This document shows positions 1 through 6,824 of a DNA stretch of 13,869 bases, piece after piece. A model generated the notes under the pieces. That model ran no database searches. It worked only from the letters and a program-made list of their open reading frames with translations, and had not been told where the DNA came from. Source of the DNA: DATAYF01 sp036272735. GTDB taxonomy: Bacteria; Chloroflexota; Ktedonobacteria; Ktedonobacterales; Ktedonobacteraceae. The DNA is taken from assembly GCA_036272735.1 (NCBI GenBank), contig DATAYF010000033.1, positions 1-13,869 on the forward strand, given 5' to 3'. The stretch's first letter is position 1. Each line of letters starts with the position of its first letter. Made by a program: the position numbers and the translations under genes.

Positions 1-457
1 GATCAGCACAATCTTTGGTGATGGTACAACTCGTGGGGAGAGCGCCATCGGGCAAGGGACGGGACCACACAATGTCGAGGGGTTCACTCATTTTTGCAAG
101 GGTGAGAGCGCTACCACGCCATGTAAAGGCCGTGCCTACATAGGTAGCAGATTGACGATGGCGTTTTTTCTTGAAGGTGGGATACTCGCCCCGCCCCTCA
201 AAGAAGTTGGGAAAGGCGCGATCCAGGTTGCGCAACGCTTGTTGCAGAGGAACAGAGGCAACTTCGGAAAGCCATGCCGTCTCTTCCTGTTTCTTCAACA
301 AAAGCAGCAGAGCAGAAAGGTCTTTGTAGTAGGCATCGGTTTTCTTGCGCAATGCCCAGTTGTAGATAAAGCGACAGCATCCGAACGTACGAGCAAGCGT
401 CTGCTTCTGTTCGTCTGTGGGATAAAATCTGGATTTGTAAGCGCGTTTCTGGTCCAT
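1..457 (-). CDS. tnpB: TnpB-family RNA-guided nuclease (IS200/IS605-type), N-terminal part, cut by window edge
   Basis: The reverse strand reads as one open frame of 152 codons from the ATG at 457 to the window edge, without a stop. Residues 5-36 match the N-terminal helix-turn-helix of OrfB/TnpB proteins (AYKSRFYPTDEQ, then FGCCRFIYNWAL). Further family landmarks follow: LQQALRNLDRAFPNFF (71-86), YPTFKKKRH (92-100), and the beta-strand WSRPLP (131-136). Family members are usually about 370-420 aa, so roughly the first third is visible. The RuvC-like Asp/Glu/Asp residues and the zinc finger lie outside the window, so integrity cannot be judged. In this family TnpB is an RNA-guided DNA nuclease whose guide (omega RNA) overlaps the 3' end of the gene, also outside. 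No tnpA is visible in the gap to the next gene. An in-frame TAG two codons upstream fixes the start. Confidence 0.9.
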   Translation of the reverse strand, partial: MDQKRAYKSRFYPTDEQKQTLARTFGCCRFIYNWALRKKTDAYYKDLSALLLLLKKQEETAWLSEVASVPLQQALRNLDRAFPNFFEGRGEYPTFKKKRHRQSATYVGTAFTWRGSALTLAKMSEPLDIVWSRPLPDGALPTSCTITKDCAD

Positions 458-464
458 GCTCTAC

Positions 465-473
465 ATTTTATCA
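465..473 (-). promoter_or_regulatory. Extended -10 promoter of tnpB, leaderless arrangement
   Basis: On the minus strand TGATAAAAT ends 7 nt before the tnpB ATG. This is TGn plus a 5/6 match to TATAAT, an extended -10. Transcription would start at or next to the A of the ATG, giving a leaderless mRNA. That agrees with the absence of any Shine-Dalgarno sequence before this start. No good -35 is seen 17 nt upstream. Inference from sequence only. Confidence 0.4.
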
Positions 474-562
474 TGCACGGCGTAGGAAATTAGCAGGAAA
501 GACCGAAAGAAACGGCGTCATTCATCCCCATAACTCGAAGCAAGGGATCCTCTGACGCCACA

Positions 563-591
563 TTTATGATAGCAAGATATGCGCAAATAAT
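563..591 (+). promoter_or_regulatory. Weak candidate promoter for the ABC-F gene
   Basis: TTTATG (563-568) and AATAAT (586-591) are 17 nt apart in the A/T-richer stretch before the ABC-F gene. The -35 matches poorly and the -10 moderately, so this is the best candidate rather than a firm call. The rest of 458-621 holds the tnpB promoter and nothing else I recognise. Confidence 0.22.
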
Positions 592-621
592 CGTTTAGTC
601 GCAATTGTAGGGAAGAGGAAT

Positions 622-2568
622 ATGCCAGTAGTCAGTGTGCACGAGTTAGGAAAATCGTATGGGGCCGAGAGAATTTTCTCCGGGGTAAGTTTTCAAGTAG
701 ATGAGCACGACCGTATCGAGTTGGTGGGGCCAAATGGCGCGGGAAAATCCACCTTATTAGACATCCTGGCCGGGCGTGAAGAGGCCGATGAAGGCACAAT
801 GGCCGTTGCTCGCACGACGCGGGTTGGCTACCTCACGCAGATGACCGACTTCCATCCAGAATACAGCTTACGCGAGGAAATGCTCTCCGTTTTTGCCGAT
901 CTGCGCGCCTGGGAGCGCGAGCTACAGCAGTTGGGAGCACAAATGTCCTCGGCCGACGCGCAAAATATGGGCGATCAGCATGAGCAACTCCTCGCACGCT
1001 ATGCCGAATTGCAAGCGCGCTATGAGCACGCCGGTGGCTACACGTACGAACATCGTGTGGAACAGGTGCTGGATGGCCTGGCCTTTACCGACGAACAGAA
1101 AGCAGCATCGGCCACGCAATTAAGTGGTGGCCAACAGACGCGTGCATCGCTCGGCAAATTGCTGTTGCAGGAGCCCGACCTGCTGCTCCTCGACGAGCCG
1201 ACCAACCATCTTGACCTGGCGACCCTTGAATGGCTGGAAACCTACCTGCTCTCCTGGAAAGGGGCGATGGTCGTTGTGGCCCATGATCGCTATTTTCTGG
1301 ATAAAGTGGCCTCGCGCACCATCGAACTGGCTTTTGGGCAGGTAGAAGAATATGCTGGCAACTACACAAAATATCTGCACTTGCGCGAGGAGCGTATGGA
1401 TCGCCGCCAGCGCGAGTATGAGGCGCAGCAGTCACATATCGCCCACACCGAAGAGTTTATTCGGCGGTACAAGGCAGGCCAACGAAGTCGTGAAGCACGC
1501 GGCCGCCAGAAATTGTTGGATCGTCTGGAACGGGTGGAGCGCCCGCAAGACCTGCCGGAAATGCATTTTGAATTTACGCCGGTGCTCGATAGCGGCGTAG
1601 TTGTCCTCTCTACTCCCAGGCTTACTGCTGGCTACGCGGCAGGTTCGCGGCGCGAGAATGGATCAGCGGCAAGTGTCCAGGCGTTGGTACAGGTTAAGGA
1701 CCTGGAGCTGTTGCGTGGTGACCGTGTCGGCCTCATCGGCCCCAACGGCACAGGCAAGACCACCCTGCTGCGCACGCTGATTGGCGAACTTGCGCCACTT
1801 AGCGGGCAGATACAGGTCGGCCACAATGTGCGTATTGGCTACTATTCACAGACGCATGCTGGATTGAACATGGAACGGACCATTCTGGACGAAGTGCGCG
1901 ACGTGAGCGCTTTGAGCGAAGAGGGGGCACGCAATTTTCTGGGGCGTTTCCTGTTTTCGCGCGACGATGTGTTTAAGCCGATTGGTGCCCTGAGCGGTGG
2001 TGAGCGGAGCCGTGTCGCGTTGGCGAAATTGACGCTGCGAGGCTCGAATTTCCTGGTATTGGACGAGCCGACCAACCACCTTGATCTCCAATCACGCCAA
2101 TTTCTTGAAGAGATACTCAGCGAGTTCGGGGGCACGCTGCTCTTCGTCTCACACGACCGCTACTTTATTGATAGCCTGGCGACCAAGGTATGGGCTATTG
2201 AGGACGGTGTGCTCAACGCGTACCTGGGGAATTATACAGAGTATCGGACGCACAGACGTGCTGGGATGGCTGATACTCCGGCCACGAAAGCTACAAAAGT
2301 GGTCAGCCAGGAGAAGCCAGCCCAGAAAGCCAATGGGAGCAATGGGAAGAAGAAGGGCCGGGTCAAGGAGCGCACAGTAGAGGATGTTGAGCGGGACGTG
2401 GAGAAAGCCGAGGCGCAGGTGAAATCGTTGGAGAATGCGCTCAGTCAGGCTGCACTCAATGCGGACGCGGAGCAACTTACCCAGTTATCGGCAGAGTACG
2501 AGCAGGCAAAAACGTACGTTGAAGAATTAATGGCTGAATGGGAACGCCTGCTGGAACTGGTGGGCTGA
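622..2568 (+). CDS. ABC-F family ATPase (ribosome-associated, Uup/YdiF-like)
   Basis: This 648-aa protein has two complete ABC ATPase domains and no membrane segments, which defines the ABC-F class. Members act on the ribosomal E site to relieve stalled translation or protect from antibiotics. Domain 1 has Walker A GPNGAGKST (36-44), signature LSGGQ (167-171), Walker B with DEPTNHLD (191-198) and switch His221. Domain 2 has GPNGTGKTT (373-381), LSGGE (458-462), DEPTNHLD (481-488) and His511. Both catalytic Glu residues are present (192, 482). The charged interdomain linker (about 245-320), rich in Arg and Glu, is the P-site tRNA-interaction region. Residues about 585-645 form a predicted coiled coil like the C-terminal domain of Uup, after a Lys-rich spacer. 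The start has GGAAGAGG (611-618) just upstream. It converges with the caspase gene with only 21 nt between stops. Whether it is a housekeeping factor or a resistance factor cannot be told from sequence. Confidence 0.93.
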   Translation: MPVVSVHELGKSYGAERIFSGVSFQVDEHDRIELVGPNGAGKSTLLDILAGREEADEGTMAVARTTRVGYLTQMTDFHPEYSLREEMLSVFADLRAWERELQQLGAQMSSADAQNMGDQHEQLLARYAELQARYEHAGGYTYEHRVEQVLDGLAFTDEQKAASATQLSGGQQTRASLGKLLLQEPDLLLLDEPTNHLDLATLEWLETYLLSWKGAMVVVAHDRYFLDKVASRTIELAFGQVEEYAGNYTKYLHLREERMDRRQREYEAQQSHIAHTEEFIRRYKAGQRSREARGRQKLLDRLERVERPQDLPEMHFEFTPVLDSGVVVLSTPRLTAGYAAGSRRENGSAASVQALVQVKDLELLRGDRVGLIGPNGTGKTTLLRTLIGELAPLSGQIQVGHNVRIGYYSQTHAGLNMERTILDEVRDVSALSEEGARNFLGRFLFSRDDVFKPIGALSGGERSRVALAKLTLRGSNFLVLDEPTNHLDLQSRQFLEEILSEFGGTLLFVSHDRYFIDSLATKVWAIEDGVLNAYLGNYTEYRTHRRAGMADTPATKATKVVSQEKPAQKANGSNGKKKGRVKERTVEDVERDVEKAEAQVKSLENALSQAALNADAEQLTQLSAEYEQAKTYVEELMAEWERLLELVG

Positions 2569-2589
2569 TCGCAGACGGTCCTGGCAACC

Positions 2590-4383
2590 TTACGCTTTGC
2601 GTGTGAATGCTCTGCTAATGAGCCCACCGAATGCAAAAATGATGGGGAGGATGGCGGCGGCTGCCAGCCATACCAGCAGGCCAATCATCGGCATCATAAA
2701 TGTGGGGTGAGCCGCGAGGAGTGCTATAACTCTGTTATAGCCTACCTTATAAGTAGCACCCAGCGCGCCTGCTAGCAGCACGCTCGTAATTAACGTTGGA
2801 ATGATAAATGTAAATCCAAAGCGCTTGATAGTGCTGGCAGCATTGGTGCAGAGGAAGAGCAGACCAAGGGTTATCAACACAAGTCCTGGAAAGGGCGTGA
2901 TGCGACTTTGCAAAAAGAGCAGGCCCGCGCCCACGCTGCCGAGCACCAGATAGGCGATGCGTATGAGCAGTGCGACAAGGATAGAGCCACGTGGACGTGG
3001 CGCATCTTGTGGCGCTTCCAGGCGCGTTTGTTGGTCTCCAGCCTGGCTGCGGAGCATCGCCAGTTGCGTCATGATGTTGTTTTTGATGGTGTAGAACTCA
3101 AGATTTTTCGAATCGGCGTTGATCGCGTGTTCTATGGCTTCTAGAGCGGGATCATACTGATTGGTATTGCTGAGAAGGACGGCTCGCATGCTCCATGCCA
3201 TCGCATTGTTGGGATCGAGCTGAAGAATTTGTGCCACCGTTGCGAATGCTTCTTGGCTACGTCCACCATTGCCAAGAATCTGCCCCTTCAGGATGAGCGC
3301 GGGAATATCGTTTGGTATCAGTATTAGCGCCTGCTCAACGGCGGTAAAGGCTTCGGGATAGCGCTGGTTTAGCAGCATTTGCTGCGCCTGGTTGATCATG
3401 GTAGTATAGCGTTGCTGGCGGTGTTGGTTCACGGCTGCATTTTGTAGCAGTCCTAACTGCCCAGTCGTCTCGCGTTGTGGTTGCGCGGTCAGCGTGGTAT
3501 AGGCGGGGTCTTCTGTGTGCGGAAATGGTGTTCCGGTGGCGGGGCGTGCGGGAGATTGCACGGGCATCCCGCTACCAGTCTGCATGGATACCGACGGCGT
3601 CGCGGAAAATTGCGCATTGCCCGGTGCAGGTTGGGTGTCGCCAATCAGTAGCAATGGCGGTTGATCTCGCCCAAAAAGCTGTGGCCGTTGCTGTTCCCCC
3701 AAAGCCTCAAAGAGGTAGTTATGCAGTTGATGCAACGTAATGGCGCTGGTTCCTTGATTGCCTGCGGCACCGCAAAGTCCAAGGATCGTCTGATGGACAA
3801 AGTATCCAAGTTGTCGCTCACCACTCTCAGGGGCTGTTGCACTGCCCCGGCACGAACAAAGAAATATACGGTTTGCATTGCTCTGGAGTGCATTCAGAAG
3901 CTGAGGGCCGATCAACGGCTTAGAATCATAGGACGAGGAGCGTCGTAAGTCCCAGGTCTGGCTGTTCTGAAAGCAATCCAGAATGAAGAGAATATGTGCG
4001 GCGCGACTTTGCGAGAATATCCTTTGCGCCAGGGATGGGAGATGCAGAGCCGTGGTACTATCTTGATGGTTGGTATTGCTTAGCGCAAGGAGGCCATCGC
4101 CGGTGCGTTCATCGATAAAGGCGTGACCGGCAAAATAGATCAGCGCGAAATCGTCCGGTTCTGCGATATTTACACACATACGGGTGATCAGCGACTCGAT
4201 CAGCTCCTTTGTGGCGTGCGAACCCTGGACGTGTTGCACGTTTCCCGGTGCCCATTTTCCACCCCTGGTATTCACGAGCCATTGCGCGAGTGCACGCGCA
4301 TCGTTTTCAGCAAAGTGTAACGACCGAAACATGGAGTCCTGATAGTCGTTGGCACCAATGATAAGCCCCAGGCGTCTGCTCAT
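2590..4383 (-). CDS. Membrane-anchored caspase-like (peptidase C14) protein with TPR-like repeats
   Basis: The start chosen is the ATG at 4383, behind an excellent ribosome binding site (AAAGGAGGTT on the minus strand), giving 597 aa. The frame extends 45 residues further upstream, but that part lacks a ribosome site and precedes the domain. Residues 1-250 form a caspase/metacaspase p20-like domain: RRLGLIIGANDY (3-14), the catalytic His87 in YFAGH, and the catalytic Cys137 in FILDCF. A Pro/Gln-rich linker (about 250-320) follows. Then come about three TPR-like helical repeats (about 327-440; for example RYPEAFTAVEQALILIPND and the matching segment ending LQLDPNN). About four hydrophobic helices end the protein (roughly 466-490, 497-513, 523-546, 560-588). 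This implies a cytoplasmic protease held at the membrane. Prokaryotic caspase homologues take part in cell-death, signalling or stress roles; the substrate and partner here are unknown. The TPR part probably mediates protein contact. Confidence 0.88.
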   Translation of the reverse strand: MSRRLGLIIGANDYQDSMFRSLHFAENDARALAQWLVNTRGGKWAPGNVQHVQGSHATKELIESLITRMCVNIAEPDDFALIYFAGHAFIDERTGDGLLALSNTNHQDSTTALHLPSLAQRIFSQSRAAHILFILDCFQNSQTWDLRRSSSYDSKPLIGPQLLNALQSNANRIFLCSCRGSATAPESGERQLGYFVHQTILGLCGAAGNQGTSAITLHQLHNYLFEALGEQQRPQLFGRDQPPLLLIGDTQPAPGNAQFSATPSVSMQTGSGMPVQSPARPATGTPFPHTEDPAYTTLTAQPQRETTGQLGLLQNAAVNQHRQQRYTTMINQAQQMLLNQRYPEAFTAVEQALILIPNDIPALILKGQILGNGGRSQEAFATVAQILQLDPNNAMAWSMRAVLLSNTNQYDPALEAIEHAINADSKNLEFYTIKNNIMTQLAMLRSQAGDQQTRLEAPQDAPRPRGSILVALLIRIAYLVLGSVGAGLLFLQSRITPFPGLVLITLGLLFLCTNAASTIKRFGFTFIIPTLITSVLLAGALGATYKVGYNRVIALLAAHPTFMMPMIGLLVWLAAAAILPIIFAFGGLISRAFTRKA

Positions 4384-4683
4384 CCAACCTCCTTTAATTC
4401 TCGTGTGTCTGAAGGATTCGTTGGCTATTGTACGACAAGTGCACGCGTCCACGGTAATAAACGGGTGATGAGAGGTACTTTTGGGAGATATACGGAGGAG
4501 TTTTGTGAAGATAGGCAAAATTTCTTTGCTAAGGGCTTGCTGTTTTGGGAGGAAATATGGGATATTTACCTATATGGATAACGAGAAGGGAATGTTGCCA
4601 CATTCTCGTGCTGATCGCGCGATACTACAAGCGGGCATGTTGAAGCCGCCTACCACACTTTTTCAAGGGGAGAGAACGTACGT
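4384..4683. other. Divergent intergenic region between the caspase-like gene and coaE
   Basis: This 300-nt region must carry promoters for both directions. Leftward, a TACAAT -10 (minus strand, 4427-4432) is the best candidate. Rightward, I see no convincing -35/-10 pair for coaE. Two strong Shine-Dalgarno-like stretches on the plus strand, GGAGGAG (4494-4500) and GGGAGG (4547-4552), each precede a start codon (GTG 4505; ATG 4557). The frames they open are short or overlap coaE. No hairpin terminator or repeat was seen. Confidence 0.6.
4427..4457 (-). promoter_or_regulatory. Candidate promoter for the caspase-like gene
   Basis: On the minus strand TTACCG (4452-4457) and TACAAT (4427-4432) are separated by 19 nt, longer than the optimal 17. 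The -10 matches 5/6. Transcription would begin near 4420, about 37 nt before the ATG. The spacer contains an imperfect dyad, GTGCACGCGTCCAC on the plus strand (4440-4453), which could be an operator. The assignment is tentative. Confidence 0.3.
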
Positions 4684-5319
4684 ATGCGTAGACCAGACAA
4701 GCAAGAGCGCCTCGTCCTGGGGATTACTGGAAATATTGCCTGTGGTAAAACTTCGGTGGGAAACATATTGCTGGAATTAGGGGCCGAGCGTTACATCGAC
4801 GCGGATGCTGTTGTGCATCGCTTATACGAGCCCGGCCAGCCGCTCGCTCACAAGATTGCACAGGTGTTTGGTGCCGATGTGATGTGTGCGGACGGTAGTG
4901 TTGATCGCAAGGCGTTAGGAGACATTGTGTTTAGCGATGCCGATGCTCTGCGGCGTCTGGAACAGATCGTGCACCCGGCGGTGCACGACGCGATAGAACA
5001 GGAATTGTCCCAGGTGAGCGCAGGTGGGATTGCGGTAATCGATGCAGTGAAATTGCTAGAAGGTGGGTCTGGCGCGTATTGTCAGAGCAAGTGGCTGGTG
5101 GTTTGCGCTGTGGAACAGGAAATTGTCCGTTTGCAAGCTCGTAATGGTCTGAATGAGCAGGAGGCACGTGCACGTCTGGGCGCTCAGCCGTCGGTGGAAG
5201 CACGTTTGCCGCTGGTCGACGAGGTTATCGATAACAGTGGCACTCTAGATGAGACGCGCCTTCAGACCATCGCGGCATTCGGAAGATTTCGTCGGAAACT
5301 TGGTTTGTATGCTTTGTAA
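4684..5319 (+). CDS. coaE: Dephospho-CoA kinase
   Basis: The product is 211 aa, normal for CoaE (about 200). It phosphorylates the 3'-OH of dephospho-CoA with ATP, the last step of coenzyme A synthesis, in the cytoplasm. The P-loop is GNIACGKT (16-23), a variant of the common GGIGSGKS but still fitting GxxxxGK[ST]. The CoA-binding stretch reads YIDADAVVHRLYEPGQPL (37-54). Other family marks are IVHPAV (95-100), VKLLEGG (122-128, where many homologues have P-LLFE) and the lid helix RNGLNEQEARARLGAQ (153-168). A C-terminal IDNSGTLDE (182-190) matches the usual IDN-G. The ATG at 4684 follows AAGGGGAGAG (4665-4674) at about 9 nt. It is divergent from the caspase-like gene and precedes the hydrolase by 68 nt, possibly co-transcribed. 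Confidence 0.93.
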   Translation: MRRPDKQERLVLGITGNIACGKTSVGNILLELGAERYIDADAVVHRLYEPGQPLAHKIAQVFGADVMCADGSVDRKALGDIVFSDADALRRLEQIVHPAVHDAIEQELSQVSAGGIAVIDAVKLLEGGSGAYCQSKWLVVCAVEQEIVRLQARNGLNEQEARARLGAQPSVEARLPLVDEVIDNSGTLDETRLQTIAAFGRFRRKLGLYAL

Positions 5320-5387
5320 GTAGTATTGCTCGCAAAGCTTATTTTAGGCTGTATTTTTGAATTTGTCATGAAATAGAGGAAAGCGAG

Positions 5388-6434
5388 ATGCGACGAAAGT
5401 CATGGAACTCCCCGTTTTTGATACTAGTAAGTATATTCTTTAGTGTATTTATTTCGATGTTTTTTTCAGGTTCGGCCTCGTTCGCTCATGCTGCGTTGCT
5501 ACAAAGATCAGACTCCCATGATAGCAGGCTTGCCTCCGTGGTGAACCTGCGAACGGAAAGTCGCGCGGAAGATCCATATATAGACCAGATAAATGATGAT
5601 TATAATGGTCAGGAACGTGCCCAGGTATACCAATTGACGGCAGGTTTACGACCGGGCCGCGGGGAGCCTATTCCTGCTGCTCAGGATGTGCACGTGTTGC
5701 CAGTACAGGACATATCTTTTTACAATTTGCGTGGCTATTTACTCTCCGGCTGGATTGCCATAAACTCTCCGGATGCACCAGTGATTATTTTGACTCATGG
5801 CACGCCTGGCAACCGTGTCTCGATGATCTCACGAGCCGCGTTCCTCTTTCAGCACGGTTACAATGTGCTCTTATTCGATTTTCAAAGCTACGGGAAGAGC
5901 CAGGGGGTAATGTCAACATTGGGCATGGTGGAGTCAGAGGATATTCTGGCGGCAATCTCTTATGTGAAAAGTAGAGACGATACGGCGCACAGTAAGGTTG
6001 GCGTGCTTGGACTGTCGATGGGGGCGACTGCGGCCGTTTTGGCGGCGGCTCGCAGCAACGATATCGATGCCCTGGTAGCAGAGAGCTGTCCTGAGGATGC
6101 GACGCGTGTGCTCAGCGATGTTCCCAACGAAGCTACACGCGACGCGGATCAAGCCCTGGCATCACAAATCTATGGCGTCGATATTACGCAGGCTCGTCCG
6201 ATTGCCGTTGTGAATACGTTAGCGAACCACACCGCGCTATTTTTTATTAACGGTGATGCAGATCACACGACGCCCCTGGCTGGTATGTATCAGTTATACC
6301 AGGCAGCGGGCGGTTCAAAACAATACTGGGTCGTACCTGGAGCTGGACACGCACAATCATTTGACGTCGATCCCATCGATTTTGAAGCGCGTGTTGATAC
6401 CTTCTTTGATGCCTCACTGAACTTTATCCCCTAG
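5388..6434 (+). CDS. Exported or membrane-anchored alpha/beta hydrolase
   Basis: This 348-aa protein starts with a signal-peptide-like region: positive MRRK, a hydrophobic core (about 9-28) and a likely cleavage site after SFAHA (31-35). It may be secreted or stay anchored. The catalytic part (about 105-345) is an alpha/beta hydrolase. The oxyanion segment is HGTPGNR (137-143) and the nucleophile is Ser210 in GLSMG. The acid is probably Asp292 in NGDADHTTP, and the catalytic His is His321 in GAGHAQS. This order and spacing resemble the COG1073-like peptidase/esterase group. The substrate cannot be read from sequence. The start is supported by AGAGGAAAG (5375-5383). It follows coaE by 68 nt with no strong terminator between, so a shared transcript is possible. 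A 520-nt regulatory region separates it from the transporter operon. Confidence 0.87.
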   Translation: MRRKSWNSPFLILVSIFFSVFISMFFSGSASFAHAALLQRSDSHDSRLASVVNLRTESRAEDPYIDQINDDYNGQERAQVYQLTAGLRPGRGEPIPAAQDVHVLPVQDISFYNLRGYLLSGWIAINSPDAPVIILTHGTPGNRVSMISRAAFLFQHGYNVLLFDFQSYGKSQGVMSTLGMVESEDILAAISYVKSRDDTAHSKVGVLGLSMGATAAVLAAARSNDIDALVAESCPEDATRVLSDVPNEATRDADQALASQIYGVDITQARPIAVVNTLANHTALFFINGDADHTTPLAGMYQLYQAAGGSKQYWVVPGAGHAQSFDVDPIDFEARVDTFFDASLNFIP

Positions 6435-6618
6435 ATGTTTGTTGTTCACTACGCCAATTAGTTGACAAGATACATGTCGTAGAACGATGCAAGTGAAAGA
6501 GATAGCACCTATGCCCGGCTCAAGCGTGGATACCGCCTTCCTTCACCTGTATCGTGAGTTTCTCAATTAATCTTCTCAACTTAGTATGATATTTCCTCGC
6601 CATTGCAGGAAATACGTA

Positions 6619-6647
6619 TTGACAGTTTAAGTGGCCTTACGTATAAT
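6619..6647 (+). promoter_or_regulatory. Consensus sigma-70-type promoter of the liv operon
   Basis: TTGACA (6619-6624) and TATAAT (6642-6647) are both exact and separated by exactly 17 nt. Transcription should start near 6654, about 300 nt before livK. This is the strongest promoter in the window by match. A promoter this good usually needs repression or attenuation to be regulated, which fits the structures downstream of it. Confidence 0.75.
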
Positions 6648-6674
6648 CTTATCAATTCATTTTCTATTGTCTTT

Positions 6675-6688
6675 TTCACTATAGTGAA
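6675..6688. promoter_or_regulatory. 14-bp perfect palindrome, possible operator
   Basis: TTCACTATAGTGAA is its own reverse complement. The symmetry continues imperfectly outward to about 6669-6694 (three more Watson-Crick pairs plus G-T pairs). It lies about 20-35 nt after the predicted transcription start. Binding of a dimeric repressor there would block the promoter; as RNA it would have no loop, so a DNA site is favoured. The bound regulator is unknown, and none is encoded beside it. Confidence 0.45.
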
Positions 6689-6782
6689 GAAGGTAGTAGC
6701 ATTGGTAGCATCGGTAGCATCGGTAGCATCGCACTTGCATCGTGTTTATAGTCATAGAACACGTACTCCTGTCATTGCCTGA
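6684..6782 (+). CDS. Possible valine-rich leader peptide of the liv operon (uncertain)
   Basis: A GTG at 6684 opens a 32-codon frame ending with TGA at 6780-6782, wholly within the leader of a branched-chain amino-acid transport operon. It starts with V/M-K-K, then VVALVASVASVAS, so its first half is rich in Val codons (mostly GTA), with Leu and Ala. The TGA falls in the loop of a small hairpin (TTGCC 6775-6779 with GGCGA 6784-6788). This resembles amino-acid attenuation leaders. Against it: there is no Shine-Dalgarno sequence, the start is GTG, and the Val richness comes partly from a simple 9-nt repeat. Treat as a hypothesis. Confidence 0.2.
   Translation: MKKVVALVASVASVASHLHRVYSHRTRTPVIA
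6696..6730 (+). repeat. 9-nt tandem repeat, three exact copies plus one degenerate
   Basis: GGTAGCATC occurs three times head to tail (6704-6712, 6713-6721, 6722-6730). An imperfect copy, GTAGCATT (6696-6703), stands before them. Copy number could change by slippage and alter the leader without shifting a reading frame, since 9 is a multiple of 3. Confidence 0.85.
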
Positions 6783-6824
6783 GGGCGAGGTCACGAATTA
6801 TTACAGGTTGCTTGGTGAGGTTTA

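Noticed and set aside
152..493. Plus-strand 113-codon frame
   Set aside because: It lies antisense to tnpB, whose reverse-strand translation has clear family motifs; this frame has none and no ribosome site.
4384..4518. 45-residue N-terminal extension of the caspase-like protein
   Set aside because: It has no ribosome site at its ATG and no domain match, whereas the ATG at 4383 follows AAAGGAGGTT and begins the conserved RRLGLIIG strand.
4481..4780. 99-codon frame overlapping the start of coaE
   Set aside because: It is out of frame with coaE and has no recognisable motif; only its internal GTG at 4505 has a good ribosome site, recorded as a finding and not as a gene.
5320..5387. Promoter or terminator between coaE and the hydrolase gene
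   Set aside because: Only a four-pair stem (AGCT/GGCT) and a poor TTGCTC-18-TGTATT pair are seen, too weak to call.
6462..6467. Another TTGACA hexamer
   Set aside because: No acceptable -10 hexamer occurs 16-18 nt downstream.
6487..6570. 27-residue frame upstream of the liv promoter
   Set aside because: It has no ribosome site or recognisable sequence, and lies upstream of the promoter that drives the operon.
6696..6730. CRISPR-like array
   Set aside because: The units are 9 nt and directly adjacent, with no spacers, so this is a simple tandem repeat.
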